This document shows positions 18,474 through 27,778 of a stretch of DNA of 64,000 nucleotides, piece after piece (position 1 is the first letter of the stretch; each line of letters starts with the position of its first letter). Under the pieces are notes generated by a model. It was not told the origin of the DNA. It made no database searches and saw only the letters and a list, made by a program, of their open reading frames with translations. The DNA is from Candidatus Gastranaerophilales bacterium. GTDB taxonomy: Bacteria > Cyanobacteriota > Vampirovibrionia > Gastranaerophilales > Gastranaerophilaceae. Made by a program: the position numbers and the translations under genes. Location of the stretch: assembly GCA_944325625.1 (NCBI GenBank), contig CALVAP010000002.1, forward strand, positions 1 to 64,000, written 5' to 3'.

Positions 18474-19238
18474 ATGATATTGGTTGCAGATATAGGAAAT
18501 ACAACAATAACAGCAGGAGTTTATCAAAAAGATAAGCTCTTAGCCTGTTGGCGTCTGGCATCAGACAAGAAACGCTCTGAGGATGAGTATGGGGTTATGT
18601 TCTTGAACCTCATGCAACATGCCGGTTTGCAGGGTAAACTTTCTGGTGCGGCTATTTCGTCTGTAGTTTTACCTTTAACAGAGAGAGTAAGGCTTGCAAT
18701 AGAAAAATATCTTGATGTAAAAACACTTGTTGTTAACCATAAGACTGATTTAGGGTTGGGAATTGCTCTTGATAACCCCGAAGAAGCTGGTGCAGATAGG
18801 ATTGTGAATGCTTTTGCTGCATCAAAACTTTATGAGCAACCTGTTATTGTAGTCGATTTTGGTACGGCTACAACTTTTGATATTGTCTCTGATAATAAGT
18901 TTGTAGGGGGTATGATTACTGCTGGGATAAAAATTCAGGCGGATGCTTTGAGTAATTTCACTTCGAAATTACCAAATGTAAAGATTGAGGCCCCTAAAAA
19001 AGCAATTGGTACTAATACGATTGATGCTATGCTCTCGGGGTTGGTTCGGGGTCATTCTTGCATGATTGATGGTATGGTAGAAGCGTGTGAAAAAGAATTG
19101 GGTAAAAAGGCAACGGTTGTAGCAACCGGAGGTTATTCACCTATTATTAGTGACAATTTAAAACGTCCGTTTGATGTTGTAAACCCTGAGCTAACTTTAG
19201 AAGGGCTTAGAATGATTTGGGAAAAAGTAAATCGTTAG
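18474..19238 (+). CDS. coaX: Type III pantothenate kinase
   Basis: Commits pantothenate to coenzyme A synthesis. The ASKHA-fold phosphate-binding motif DIGNT is at 6-10; the second motif DFGTATTFD near residue 123 carries the catalytic aspartate. The substrate-side GADR (about 105) and the ATG/GGY C-terminal region are present. Length 254 residues is typical. Type III enzymes are not feedback-inhibited by CoA. The start is set by an inverted repeat rather than a ribosome site. Confidence 0.93.
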   Translation: MILVADIGNTTITAGVYQKDKLLACWRLASDKKRSEDEYGVMFLNLMQHAGLQGKLSGAAISSVVLPLTERVRLAIEKYLDVKTLVVNHKTDLGLGIALDNPEEAGADRIVNAFAASKLYEQPVIVVDFGTATTFDIVSDNKFVGGMITAGIKIQADALSNFTSKLPNVKIEAPKKAIGTNTIDAMLSGLVRGHSCMIDGMVEACEKELGKKATVVATGGYSPIISDNLKRPFDVVNPELTLEGLRMIWEKVNR

Positions 19239-19277
19239 AAATAGCAAATATTTTTGTATTTGTTTTTTGTTGAGATT

Positions 19278-19682
19278 ATGAATGTTGTGTTTGGAAAAAA
19301 TGTTATTTGTCCTCTGAAAAAACTCATTAGGCCTGCCGATTCGCAAGACTTAAAAGATGCTATTGTCGCAAATGTTGATTGGGTCGAACGGTTTTCAGAA
19401 TTGAGAGGGGTGAGAGCTTATCTTGGAGAGGATAAATATACGTTTAGCAGGGGAAAAGGCGAAAAAGTGGTTAAGTTCTTTTTGACAGTTGAAGATAAGG
19501 CTAAAAGTAAAACAAAACATCTTATTTACAGTTCACCTAAAGGCGGTGTATTGCCACAAATTTCTTTTATGGAGAATATGATTGCTCACCTGTGTGAAAA
19601 GTATGAAATGCCAATATTGCCTCAGTTTCGGAATTTTTTCGATATCTTCTTTCATTTTGTAAAAAACCAAAGCAAAAGGTAG
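19278..19682 (+). CDS. Hypothetical 134-aa protein
   Basis: Not recognised. A soluble, basic protein with aromatic C-terminus (FFDIFFHFVKNQSKR) and no signal peptide. The ATG at 19278 is preferred over a TTG 24 bases upstream. It follows coaX by 39 bp on the same strand and may share its transcript. The alternation of strands in residues 50-90 suggests a compact mixed fold; no function is inferred. Confidence 0.55.
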   Translation: MNVVFGKNVICPLKKLIRPADSQDLKDAIVANVDWVERFSELRGVRAYLGEDKYTFSRGKGEKVVKFFLTVEDKAKSKTKHLIYSSPKGGVLPQISFMENMIAHLCEKYEMPILPQFRNFFDIFFHFVKNQSKR

Positions 19683-19778
19683 GTAAAGTTTCATAAAAAA
19701 TTGGTCTAGCCAATATGAATAATTTTAAAAAATTAAAATAATATAGTAAACTTTAATAAAGATGTTTTTGAGGTAAAT

Positions 19779-22379
19779 ATGAAGAAAGTTATTTTAATTT
19801 TAATTACTATATTGCTTAGTTGTCCTGCTTTTGCACAGGAGTATCAAACATACAAACTTGATAATGGTCAAACGGTAATAATAAAAGAGGTTAAAGAAAA
19901 TCCAATAGTCACAATTGATACCTGGATTAAAACAGGTTCAATTAATGAAACAGACAAGAACAACGGTGTAGCACATTTTTTAGAACATATGTTTTTTAAA
20001 GGGACAAGCAAATATCCGACTGGGGAATTTGATAATATTCTTGAATCAAAAGGTGCGATTACAAATGCCGCAACAAGCAAGGATTTTACACATTATTACA
20101 TAACAATTCCGTCAAAAGATTTTGATACAGCATTGGAAATGCATGCGGATATGTTGCTTAATCCCCTAATACCTCGAAAAGAAATGGAAAAAGAAAGAAA
20201 AGTCGTTTTGGAGGAAATAGCAAAAAACGAGGATAATCCGCAAAGTATCTTGTACAAAAACCTAATCTCACAAATGTATAAAACTCACCCCTATAGACGC
20301 GAGGTTATTGGAAAAAAGCAAGTAATAGAAACGATTACCAGAGAGGAAATGCTGGATTTTTATAAATCCTACTACACCCCCTCAAACATGACTACTATAG
20401 TAGTTGGGGATGTTGATGCTGCTTCGGCACTTGAAAAAATTACTAATCTTTTTGGTGCATTATCGGAAAAATCTGTTTTGCCAAAGTATGAAAAAGAAAA
20501 ACCAATGAGCGCTACTTCAGAGGTAATAGCAAAAGCAGATGTTGAAACTGCATATATGCTTATGGGGTTTAGGGGGGTAGATGCTAAGAATAAAAAAAGT
20601 AACTATGAGCTTGATGTACTTGCAGCAATCTTGGGTGATGGCGTTACTTCTCGTCTTTATAAAAGCGTTAAAGATGAAAAAAGATTGGTACAAAGTATAA
20701 GTGCTATAAACTCTTCAAGCAGAGATGATGGTATATTTATGATTAGTACTAACTTTCAACCGCAAAATCTTGAAAAAGTAAAAAGGGCTGTTTTTGAAGA
20801 AATTAAATCAATCCAGAAAACCCCACCGACACAAGAAGAGTTGAATAAAGCTTTTAGTATAATTGAACGTGACACTTATTATTCACGAGAATCCGTCTCA
20901 AATATTTCATCAGAAATGGGTTATATCAAAACCATATTTGATGATATCACAATGTACGATACCTATATTGATGATATAAAAAAGGTTACTCCGCACGAGG
21001 TTCAATCTGCGGCAAAAAGATTTTTGGATATAAATAAAATGGCGATTTCCATAGTAATGCCCAAGAATTATACTTCGGAAGTAGAAACAGAAAAGGACCT
21101 TAAAACCGACAATGAATTGCCCAAATTGGTAAGCCAGAGCGATTCGGTAAAAAAATATATTCTTTCAAATGGAGCTACTCTTTTAATAAGCCAAAACACT
21201 TCGAATGATATAATTGCAATAAATATTTTTGCAAAGGGTGGAAAACTGATAGAAAAGAAACCAGGCACCTCATCAATAACAGCAGAAGGAATGATGAAAG
21301 GTACCAAAAAATATACAAAAAATGAATTCAATCAGATTTTGGAAGAAAAAGGGATAAAACTTGCGACAACAGAGGGATTGGAAAGCTTTGATGTGTCGGT
21401 AAAAACGACTAAAAATGAATTAAATATGGCATTGGATTTATTAAATGAGGTTATAAATAATGCGATTTTTGATGAATACGAGCTGGATAAAATTAAAACC
21501 GATAAGTTATATGAGATTAAGGTTTCGCGTGACAAACCGTTCAATGTTGCTGTAGAAGAATTTAAAGAACTTATATATCAAAATTCGCCATATTCTCGTA
21601 GTACGACCCAAAAGGTTGAAAAATCTGTTCCTAATATCGAAAAGGCAGATGTAATTGAGTATTACAATACAATTTTTAATCCGGAGAATGTAATAATTTC
21701 GATTAACGGTAATATTTCTGAGGAGCAAACAAAAAAGCTGGCCGAGTTTTTTGCAGGTGCGTTTAAAAAAGTCAATGAAAAACCATTTAGTTATGGTGCA
21801 TACAAAAACTCTGTACCCGAACTTAAGCAAATTAATCAAAAGGTTGTAAAAAAAGATACACAAGCTTCTTGGATGACAATTGGTTGGCAGACATGCGGAC
21901 TTGAAAATGAGAAAGATTATGCAACGCTGCAGGTTATCAATTCTATTTTAGGTACAGGTATGTCCTCAAGACTTTTTAATAATCTTCGTGACAAACAGGG
22001 GCTTGCATATCAAATAGGTTCGGTTTTTTCAGTGAATATGAATAAAGGATTTTTAATAACATATATTGGTACAAATCCTCAAAGAGCTGAGCATGCAAAA
22101 AATGAAATATTAAGAGAAATAAATGTTTTAAGACGAGAGATTGTTACACAAAAAGAGCTTCAAGCCGCAAAAGATAAATTGATAGGTAATTTTATTCTTT
22201 CGCAAGAAACAAATAGCGAAAAAGCTGCAACTCTTGGATGGTTTGAAACAACAAATCGCGGATATGATTTTTACAAAAAGTATCCTCAGCTTATACAAGC
22301 TGTTACTCCCAATGATGTAATTTCAGTGGCAAATAAATACTTTTCTAAGCCATATGTTTTCACAATGGTAACACCATAG
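19779..22379 (+). CDS. Secreted M16-family zinc peptidase, fused double-length form
   Basis: An 866-residue protein with an N-terminal signal peptide (cleavage likely after AFA at residue 19). The first half (about 22-430) is an active M16 unit: HFLEH at 66-70 gives the inverted HxxEH zinc motif and the downstream glutamate lies near 147 in KVVLEEIAKNEDNP. The second half (about 460-866) repeats the fold without HxxEH and ends with the R/Y substrate-binding region, so it corresponds to the inactive partner found as a separate PqqL/MPP-type subunit elsewhere. Likely periplasmic peptide degradation. Monocistronic. Confidence 0.92.
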   Translation: MKKVILILITILLSCPAFAQEYQTYKLDNGQTVIIKEVKENPIVTIDTWIKTGSINETDKNNGVAHFLEHMFFKGTSKYPTGEFDNILESKGAITNAATSKDFTHYYITIPSKDFDTALEMHADMLLNPLIPRKEMEKERKVVLEEIAKNEDNPQSILYKNLISQMYKTHPYRREVIGKKQVIETITREEMLDFYKSYYTPSNMTTIVVGDVDAASALEKITNLFGALSEKSVLPKYEKEKPMSATSEVIAKADVETAYMLMGFRGVDAKNKKSNYELDVLAAILGDGVTSRLYKSVKDEKRLVQSISAINSSSRDDGIFMISTNFQPQNLEKVKRAVFEEIKSIQKTPPTQEELNKAFSIIERDTYYSRESVSNISSEMGYIKTIFDDITMYDTYIDDIKKVTPHEVQSAAKRFLDINKMAISIVMPKNYTSEVETEKDLKTDNELPKLVSQSDSVKKYILSNGATLLISQNTSNDIIAINIFAKGGKLIEKKPGTSSITAEGMMKGTKKYTKNEFNQILEEKGIKLATTEGLESFDVSVKTTKNELNMALDLLNEVINNAIFDEYELDKIKTDKLYEIKVSRDKPFNVAVEEFKELIYQNSPYSRSTTQKVEKSVPNIEKADVIEYYNTIFNPENVIISINGNISEEQTKKLAEFFAGAFKKVNEKPFSYGAYKNSVPELKQINQKVVKKDTQASWMTIGWQTCGLENEKDYATLQVINSILGTGMSSRLFNNLRDKQGLAYQIGSVFSVNMNKGFLITYIGTNPQRAEHAKNEILREINVLRREIVTQKELQAAKDKLIGNFILSQETNSEKAATLGWFETTNRGYDFYKKYPQLIQAVTPNDVISVANKYFSKPYVFTMVTP

Positions 22380-22470
22380 TTGTCATAAGGAGGCTTATAA
22401 AAGATTAAATTTTCATTAAAAATGTATAGATTATACCAAATTTATACTATTATGAGATTAGAGGTTTTAT

Positions 22471-23520
22471 ATGGAATACAAAGATTATTATCAAATACTT
22501 GGTGTAAAAAAAGAAGCAACCGAAGCGGAAATAAAATCAGCTTACAGGAAACTTGCGCGTAAATACCATCCTGATGTAAATAAAACCAAAGAAGCAGAAG
22601 CGAAGTTTAAAGATATCAATGAAGCATATGAGGTTTTGGGAGATAAAGAAAAACGCCAAAGATATGATTCTTTAGGTTCAAACTGGCAAGGTGGGGCACA
22701 ATTTGACCCAAATCAATTCTCAAATATGGGTTTTGATTTTTCGCAGGCTTTTGGTGGCGGTGGAAATGCTCAGTATGCAGATTTTTCAGGCATGGGCGGG
22801 TTTTCGGACTTCTTTAAAACATTATTTGGTGATTTTGCAGGACAGTATTCTTCAGCCGGAACTCAAGGCGGTTTTTCGTCTTTTAGTACGCGGGGTGGTA
22901 AAACAAGTTCAAGAACAACCAGAACAAATGCTTCTGAAAGCACAGCCGCGTTAGATGTCACTCAGGATTTAAAATTATCTGTATCGGACTTAATGAAAGA
23001 TGGTCCGATTTCGGTTACTTTAAAAAGTTTTGAGAAATGTACCCATTGTGCAGGCCCAGGGTCAATTTGCCCGCATTGTAGCGGTACAGGTTTTGTTAAT
23101 ACAAATCGTACTCTTAAGGTGAAAATTCCCAAAGAGGTTAAAGAGGGTCAAAAAATTAGACTCAAGAACGAGGGAAAAACTGACAATTATGGTAGAAAAG
23201 GCGATTTGTATTTAAAAGTTTCTTTTTACGATAAGAACTATGAAATAAATGGAACAGACCTGACCAAGAATATTGATATTACACCTTCGGATGCAGTTTT
23301 GGGTGCGGCGAAGGAGGTTTCTACCCCGCATGGTAAGATAACGGTCAAGGTCCCTCCAAAATCTAATTCCGGCAAGATAATGCGCCTTAAAGAACTTGGT
23401 TTGCCGAAAAAATCAGGAGGATATGGCAATCTTAATCTAAGAATGAATATTGTTATTCCTAATGATTTGACAGAAGAGGAAGTAACTCTTTACAAAAAGC
23501 TTGCTGATTTGAGAAAATAA
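22471..23520 (+). CDS. DnaJ-like co-chaperone with a half zinc finger
   Basis: The J domain (1-66) has the HPD motif at 33-35 that stimulates DnaK ATPase. A Gly/Phe-rich linker (about 72-145) follows, then two substrate-binding beta domains (about 163-340). The zinc region is reduced to C190/C193 and C200/C203, two CxxC units instead of the four of DnaJ, yet more than CbpA, which has none. It would bind one zinc at most. Length 349 is between DnaJ and CbpA. A GAGG ribosome site precedes the ATG. No dnaK or grpE nearby. Confidence 0.88.
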   Translation: MEYKDYYQILGVKKEATEAEIKSAYRKLARKYHPDVNKTKEAEAKFKDINEAYEVLGDKEKRQRYDSLGSNWQGGAQFDPNQFSNMGFDFSQAFGGGGNAQYADFSGMGGFSDFFKTLFGDFAGQYSSAGTQGGFSSFSTRGGKTSSRTTRTNASESTAALDVTQDLKLSVSDLMKDGPISVTLKSFEKCTHCAGPGSICPHCSGTGFVNTNRTLKVKIPKEVKEGQKIRLKNEGKTDNYGRKGDLYLKVSFYDKNYEINGTDLTKNIDITPSDAVLGAAKEVSTPHGKITVKVPPKSNSGKIMRLKELGLPKKSGGYGNLNLRMNIVIPNDLTEEEVTLYKKLADLRK

Positions 23521-23757
23521 TTTTTAAAGCGTAATAAATTTTGACTTTGTACGGATATGTTTTATCGCAAAATAAATGCGGCTAAAAGCCGCATAAGTCA
23601 AGAAAGGAATGGTTAGACTATTAACTATATTTGATTATTACACAATTCTATATACTAATGCAAATATATGAACATTTCTTTACTTTTATTCTAAAAACTT
23701 AATATATTATTCTCCTGTATAGTGGACTTTTTTGTAAATATATGACACAATACTATT

Positions 23758-23932
23758 GCCTTATGCAGGGCACTATTTTGTTCCTTCAATTTTATAAATA
23801 GGGAGCTTAGTTTCTATTAGTATCGAAGTAGACCTGTCCGCCTTTTGGTGATGTAGCAGGAAACGGGATTATACTAAGGCGGGCACCCACCTGCGAGACG
23901 CGCAGGTAACAAAATCGTACTTGCATAAGGTT
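23758..23932 (+). ncRNA. ssrS: Probable 6S RNA (RNA polymerase regulator)
   Basis: Found in a 500-bp gene-free gap. The closing stem pairs 23759-23767 with 23922-23930 (9 bp) and, after a 7/6 internal loop, 23775-23782 with 23908-23915 (8 bp). A large central bubble follows; its 3' strand contains a small perfect 7-bp hairpin (23890-23908), like that in E. coli 6S. The apical arm is closed by 23838-23844 with 23876-23882. Size and layout match 6S RNA, which mimics an open promoter and binds housekeeping holoenzyme. Ends are approximate; the strand could in principle be reversed. Confidence 0.55.
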
Positions 23933-24022
23933 TCCTTTCTGCTATATGGCAATTTCTTAACGTTTTTGCTTTTATTTTATATAGGCATTAAAATGTTTTT
24001 GTGCTATCGAGGGTAAAATTCT

Positions 24023-24670
24023 ATGAAACACAAAGTAGAAAAAATCAAAGCTTTTTTAATCGAAACTTTAAACCGTAAAAATTCGATTAATCTTTTTGCA
24101 AACTATTTTGCTCGTATAGAGGAGAATTTTGCTAAATATGGTCTATTAAACAAGTTTGAAGATTTCATATGTGATTATTTAACTATTTATAGCAACGGAA
24201 ATGTTTTTGATAATGAGGACGTTTACGTATATTTTAGGGATTTTTATGAGTATGCTTCTCGTATGAAGTCAGATGAAAATATTCTTAAACATATTTATCG
24301 CTACTCTACTTATTATTTAAAAATTTTGACTCTAGATATAGCCGATGTTGATATTAGAAGGCTTGTTGAAAAGATTAATAAACTTGGCGCTACGGATATT
24401 TATTCTTATTTGTTAGAAGTTTTTGAAGATTACGAGTTTGCACATATTAATAAAAATATGTTTGTTGATATTTTAGAAACGGTAGTTGAGTATGCTGCTA
24501 ACCGAAAATTTAGTCATAAGGAGTCAATACCGTTTTCAGTTCTAAGTTGTGAGCTTAATAAGATGCTCGCGATGAAAAATTATGTTCCACAACTTGATAA
24601 TTCGGAGGTTGCTGATAGATCAGTTACGGAAAAAATTACTATTAATGACTTGCTTCAGCAGTACGGATAA
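24023..24670 (+). CDS. Orphan helical protein resembling the C-terminal half of DUF262/GmrSD proteins
   Basis: The 215 residues are all-helical and carry segments in the order seen in the helical region of DUF262 proteins: FICDYLTIYSNG (about 44-55), YRYSTYYLKIL (about 92-102), INKLGATDIYSYLLEVFEDY (about 116-135) and a final helix with AANRKF. No DGQQR nucleotide site or HNH motif is present, so if the likeness is right it is a fragment or a domesticated domain, not a nuclease. A GAGGG ribosome site precedes the ATG. It overlaps the convergent patatin gene by 29 bp. The family match is by eye only. Confidence 0.5.
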   Translation: MKHKVEKIKAFLIETLNRKNSINLFANYFARIEENFAKYGLLNKFEDFICDYLTIYSNGNVFDNEDVYVYFRDFYEYASRMKSDENILKHIYRYSTYYLKILTLDIADVDIRRLVEKINKLGATDIYSYLLEVFEDYEFAHINKNMFVDILETVVEYAANRKFSHKESIPFSVLSCELNKMLAMKNYVPQLDNSEVADRSVTEKITINDLLQQYG

Positions 24671-25853
24671 ACTCTTCTATTTCTTTGGTTTTGTTGTCTA
24701 ATTCGAGTATTATGTCCGATATAAAGTTAATTATATCCTTTTTGTATTTTAGAATGGCAAATATGCCCATGGATAAAGAGAGATTGGCCATATATGCTTC
24801 ATAAAATTCAAGGATTTTGTCATAAAAATATGTATCTATAACTTTTCTTGCTTTAGAGATATGTACAAAGAGTTCTGCGAGCCTGTTTTTGGCTATAATA
24901 TATTTTGACTGTTCAATTGAGGATTTTATTTGGGCCAATTCGTCCCTAAATTTTTTGTAATGTGGGAGTATTGAAGCTCTTTTTATCGGTAATTCATTTC
25001 TAAAAAAGTTCATTGTTGTTTCATAGCCAAGGGTATATAGATGTTGTTTTTTTTCTAATGAAATATTAAAATCCGTGACATTTATAGAACCTGCGTCGAG
25101 TCTTATATAATCAAATTTATCTTTATTTTTATAAGTATTAATAACGTAGTCCGCAGAAAAATTAGAAAAGGCTGTATATACGGAGTTTAGAAAGTCTGCA
25201 GTATTATCGAGTTTACACCGTTCTTTTCCTCCTTCTAAGCGGAATTCGAGTATTCTTGATTTATATTCAAGTAGTTCCGGCAAAAGTTTCCATATAGGCC
25301 AGCTTCTGGATAAATCGCCATCGACGAGCAGATGATTGTTATATAAAATTGGTTTGAGTAGTCCGGGCATACTGGAAGAAATTCTTACCGCCTTTGCAAT
25401 CTCAAAGTCTGGTGTTGTTTTTTTAGAAAAAGTTTTTACGCTTGTTGTGTATAAGTCTGTTGTTATAATAATGATGTCTTGATCAAGCATTCGAAACGTA
25501 ACCGGAGGATTTTTGCCTTTTTGGTATTTATCTTTGTAATATTTTTTTTCGATTGTGTCTTTTAGCCATTCCAGAAAGTATTCACCCTTGCTAATGGAGA
25601 ATTCTTTGTTAAATGAGATATTAATGTCTTTGAAAAGGTCAAAATTGATTTCATTAACTATCTTTTCAAGTTCGAAAGTGGAATACCCTACAGCATAAAA
25701 AACCGACATTACTGACCCTACAGATGAGCCTACAAAGCATTTTATGTTAGCATTTAGTTCTTCTAACGCTCTTAATGCACCAACGTATGCCCCGCCTCTG
25801 ATAGAGCCACCGGTTAAGATACATACATAATCCAGAGCCGTTGTGTTATTCAT
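24642..25853 (-). CDS. Patatin-like phospholipase
   Basis: A lipid acyl hydrolase of 403 residues. The oxyanion-hole motif GGSIRGGAYVGAL is near residues 15-27, the nucleophile Ser44 sits in GSSVG, and the catalytic aspartate is in LVDGDLS near 178, giving the Ser-Asp dyad. The C-terminal 150 residues are helical and coiled-coil-like, of unknown role. The ATG at 25853 is chosen because the longer frame (to 25892) would run through the glgP terminator hairpin. No signal peptide, so it acts in the cytoplasm or at the inner face of the membrane, unless exported by another route. Confidence 0.85.
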   Translation of the reverse strand: MNNTTALDYVCILTGGSIRGGAYVGALRALEELNANIKCFVGSSVGSVMSVFYAVGYSTFELEKIVNEINFDLFKDINISFNKEFSISKGEYFLEWLKDTIEKKYYKDKYQKGKNPPVTFRMLDQDIIIITTDLYTTSVKTFSKKTTPDFEIAKAVRISSSMPGLLKPILYNNHLLVDGDLSRSWPIWKLLPELLEYKSRILEFRLEGGKERCKLDNTADFLNSVYTAFSNFSADYVINTYKNKDKFDYIRLDAGSINVTDFNISLEKKQHLYTLGYETTMNFFRNELPIKRASILPHYKKFRDELAQIKSSIEQSKYIIAKNRLAELFVHISKARKVIDTYFYDKILEFYEAYMANLSLSMGIFAILKYKKDIINFISDIILELDNKTKEIEEFIRTAEASH

Positions 25854-25867
25854 TACCTGACAGTAAA

Positions 25868-25901
25868 ATACAAAAGGTGGTTTTTCAACCACCTTTTGTA
25901 T
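25868..25901 (-). terminator. Terminator of the alpha-glucan phosphorylase gene
   Basis: A perfect 15-bp stem (25868-25882 with 25887-25901) closed by GAAA on the minus strand, followed by a T-rich stretch. It lies 23 bp after the phosphorylase stop and inside the false N-terminal extension of the patatin frame. Confidence 0.85.
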
Positions 25902-25924
25902 TATTTATTCTAAGTTTACTAGTC

Positions 25925-27616
25925 CTATTTGATGTTTGAGTATGTCCAAGCATCAGCATTAACTTTTTTATCAACTCTCACTTCTGTATGTTCGCCTTCT
26001 GCAGAGAATTCTTCATGAGCGATAGGTTTGTAAATTCTGTTATAGTATTCAATAACCATTCTATCGGAGTTGAAATATGCTTCAGCTGTTCTCATAGCTT
26101 GACGCATCATTCTTGCCCATTCGGTTTTATTTTCGTAGTAGGTAGGAATGATTTGGTTTTCAATGATATCCATCATGCAGGCATGATCCTTCCAGTGTCT
26201 TTCTTCCCAAGGAATATCATCATCCAATCCCGGATATTCGATAGTGTAACCGTTTATGCCGGGGAATGTACCTTCAACTGTCCAACCGTCATAAGTCGAG
26301 AAGTGTAAAGCACCGTTCATATTAGCTGACATACCTGATGTTCCTGATGCTTCAAGTGGACGAATAGGTGTATTCAACCAGATATCAGAACCCTTTTTGA
26401 GTTTTGCACTCAATTCAAGCTCATACCCCGGAAGAACAACAACATTCTTGAGGCTGTATGATTTGTGAAGGATTTTGTTGAACATTTCTCTACCCATTGT
26501 ATCGTCAGGGTGGAATTTACCGGCAAAAATTAATTGAACCTTGTTTTCTTCGAGTAACTTGCCGATTCTGTCTTTGTCCATAAAGATAAGCCAAGCGCGT
26601 TTGTAATCAGCAAATCTTCTTGCCCAAGTGATAGTCAAAACGTCAGGGTCAAATCTTTTACCTGCAGTATCAGCAATATATTTGAATAAATCCTTTTTCA
26701 TCTCATATTTTGCTGCAAGAAGTTCGTCGGCAGTTTGAGCTTTGGCAATTCTTTCATCTTGCCAATAGTGAAGGTTAACAGCGTTAGTTATAGCTCTTAT
26801 AGGACATCTACCTTCAACCCATTCCCACATTTTATTTGCAACAAGACCGTGGAGTTGGGAAACAGCGTTGGCAATTCTTGACATTCTCAATGCCGCAACG
26901 GTCAAAGAGAATTGTTCACCACCAAGTTCAACAGCTCTTTCTCTTGAACATCCTGCGAAAAATCCGCCTTCAAGCAGTGTATCAACCCAATGTACTTCGT
27001 TTCCTGCAGCAACAGGGGTGTGTGTTGTAAATACGACTTTACGCTTAACTGCAATCAAATCACCATTATACTGTCTTAATAATTCAAATGCAGCCGGAAG
27101 AGCGTGTCCTTCGTTCATATGAACAACGTCAAAATCATATCCTGCTTCTTGAAGTATCCTTACACCACCGATACCAAGTACTGTTTCTTGTGCAATTCTT
27201 ATTCTTTCATCTCCGTCATAGAGCTTGTGAGTAATTTTTCTTGCCCAGTCGGAGTTTCCTTCTATATCTGTTGTCAAAAGGAATACCGGACATGTACCAA
27301 AAAGTTCCGGTTCAACTTTCCAAGCTTTAACTTTAACTTTTTCTCCAACTACATCAACTTCTGTATAAATATTTGTATCTGTTAAGAAATCATAATGTTT
27401 TTTGATATAAGCAACTTCTACGTTACCTTCATGATCAATACGTTGATCATAATAACCATAAGACCATAGCATTGTTACGCCGACCATTGGCATTTGCAAA
27501 TAGCCTGCTGATTGCATATGTGAACCCGCCAAAAATCCAAGACCGCCTGAGTACGTAGAAAGCGATTGATCCATGGCAATTTCCATTGACATATATGCTA
27601 CTTTTGGTAATGACAT
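25925..27616 (-). CDS. Alpha-glucan phosphorylase-like protein lacking the PLP lysine
   Basis: A GT35 protein of the short, archaeal/Thermotoga-like type (563 aa). Family features present: STYSGGLGFLAGS at 20-32, HMNEGHALPA near 166, HTPVAAGNE at 199-207, and RRFADYKR at 333-340 for phosphate contact. In the usual EASGTSGMK loop the Lys that forms the Schiff base with pyridoxal phosphate is Ser430 here (GTSGMSANMNGAL). Without that lysine the normal phosphorolysis chemistry is doubtful; it may be a glucan-binding or different transferase. A good ribosome site and its own terminator show a monocistronic gene. Confidence 0.85.
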   Translation of the reverse strand: MSLPKVAYMSMEIAMDQSLSTYSGGLGFLAGSHMQSAGYLQMPMVGVTMLWSYGYYDQRIDHEGNVEVAYIKKHYDFLTDTNIYTEVDVVGEKVKVKAWKVEPELFGTCPVFLLTTDIEGNSDWARKITHKLYDGDERIRIAQETVLGIGGVRILQEAGYDFDVVHMNEGHALPAAFELLRQYNGDLIAVKRKVVFTTHTPVAAGNEVHWVDTLLEGGFFAGCSRERAVELGGEQFSLTVAALRMSRIANAVSQLHGLVANKMWEWVEGRCPIRAITNAVNLHYWQDERIAKAQTADELLAAKYEMKKDLFKYIADTAGKRFDPDVLTITWARRFADYKRAWLIFMDKDRIGKLLEENKVQLIFAGKFHPDDTMGREMFNKILHKSYSLKNVVVLPGYELELSAKLKKGSDIWLNTPIRPLEASGTSGMSANMNGALHFSTYDGWTVEGTFPGINGYTIEYPGLDDDIPWEERHWKDHACMMDIIENQIIPTYYENKTEWARMMRQAMRTAEAYFNSDRMVIEYYNRIYKPIAHEEFSAEGEHTEVRVDKKVNADAWTYSNIK

Positions 27617-27778
27617 GTCTTATTCCTCTTTAAACTCTAACAATTTATCAACAACAAAATACCATAAACAAAAAACCATGTTTATATATAAGATATCAGT
27701 TGTAACACAACTTATAAGCTTTAAAATGAAAACAATTGTGAGTAGGGAAAATAGAGCCTGATGAAGTGTTAAGATTTA

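Noticed and set aside
23700-23940. SRP RNA, RNase P RNA or tmRNA in the gap
   Set aside because: No SRP tetraloop domain, no RNase P P4 core (GAGGAAAGTC type) and no tag-peptide frame or tRNA-like ends.
25854-25892. Longer patatin N-terminus starting at 25892
   Set aside because: It would have to be translated through the phosphorylase terminator stem.
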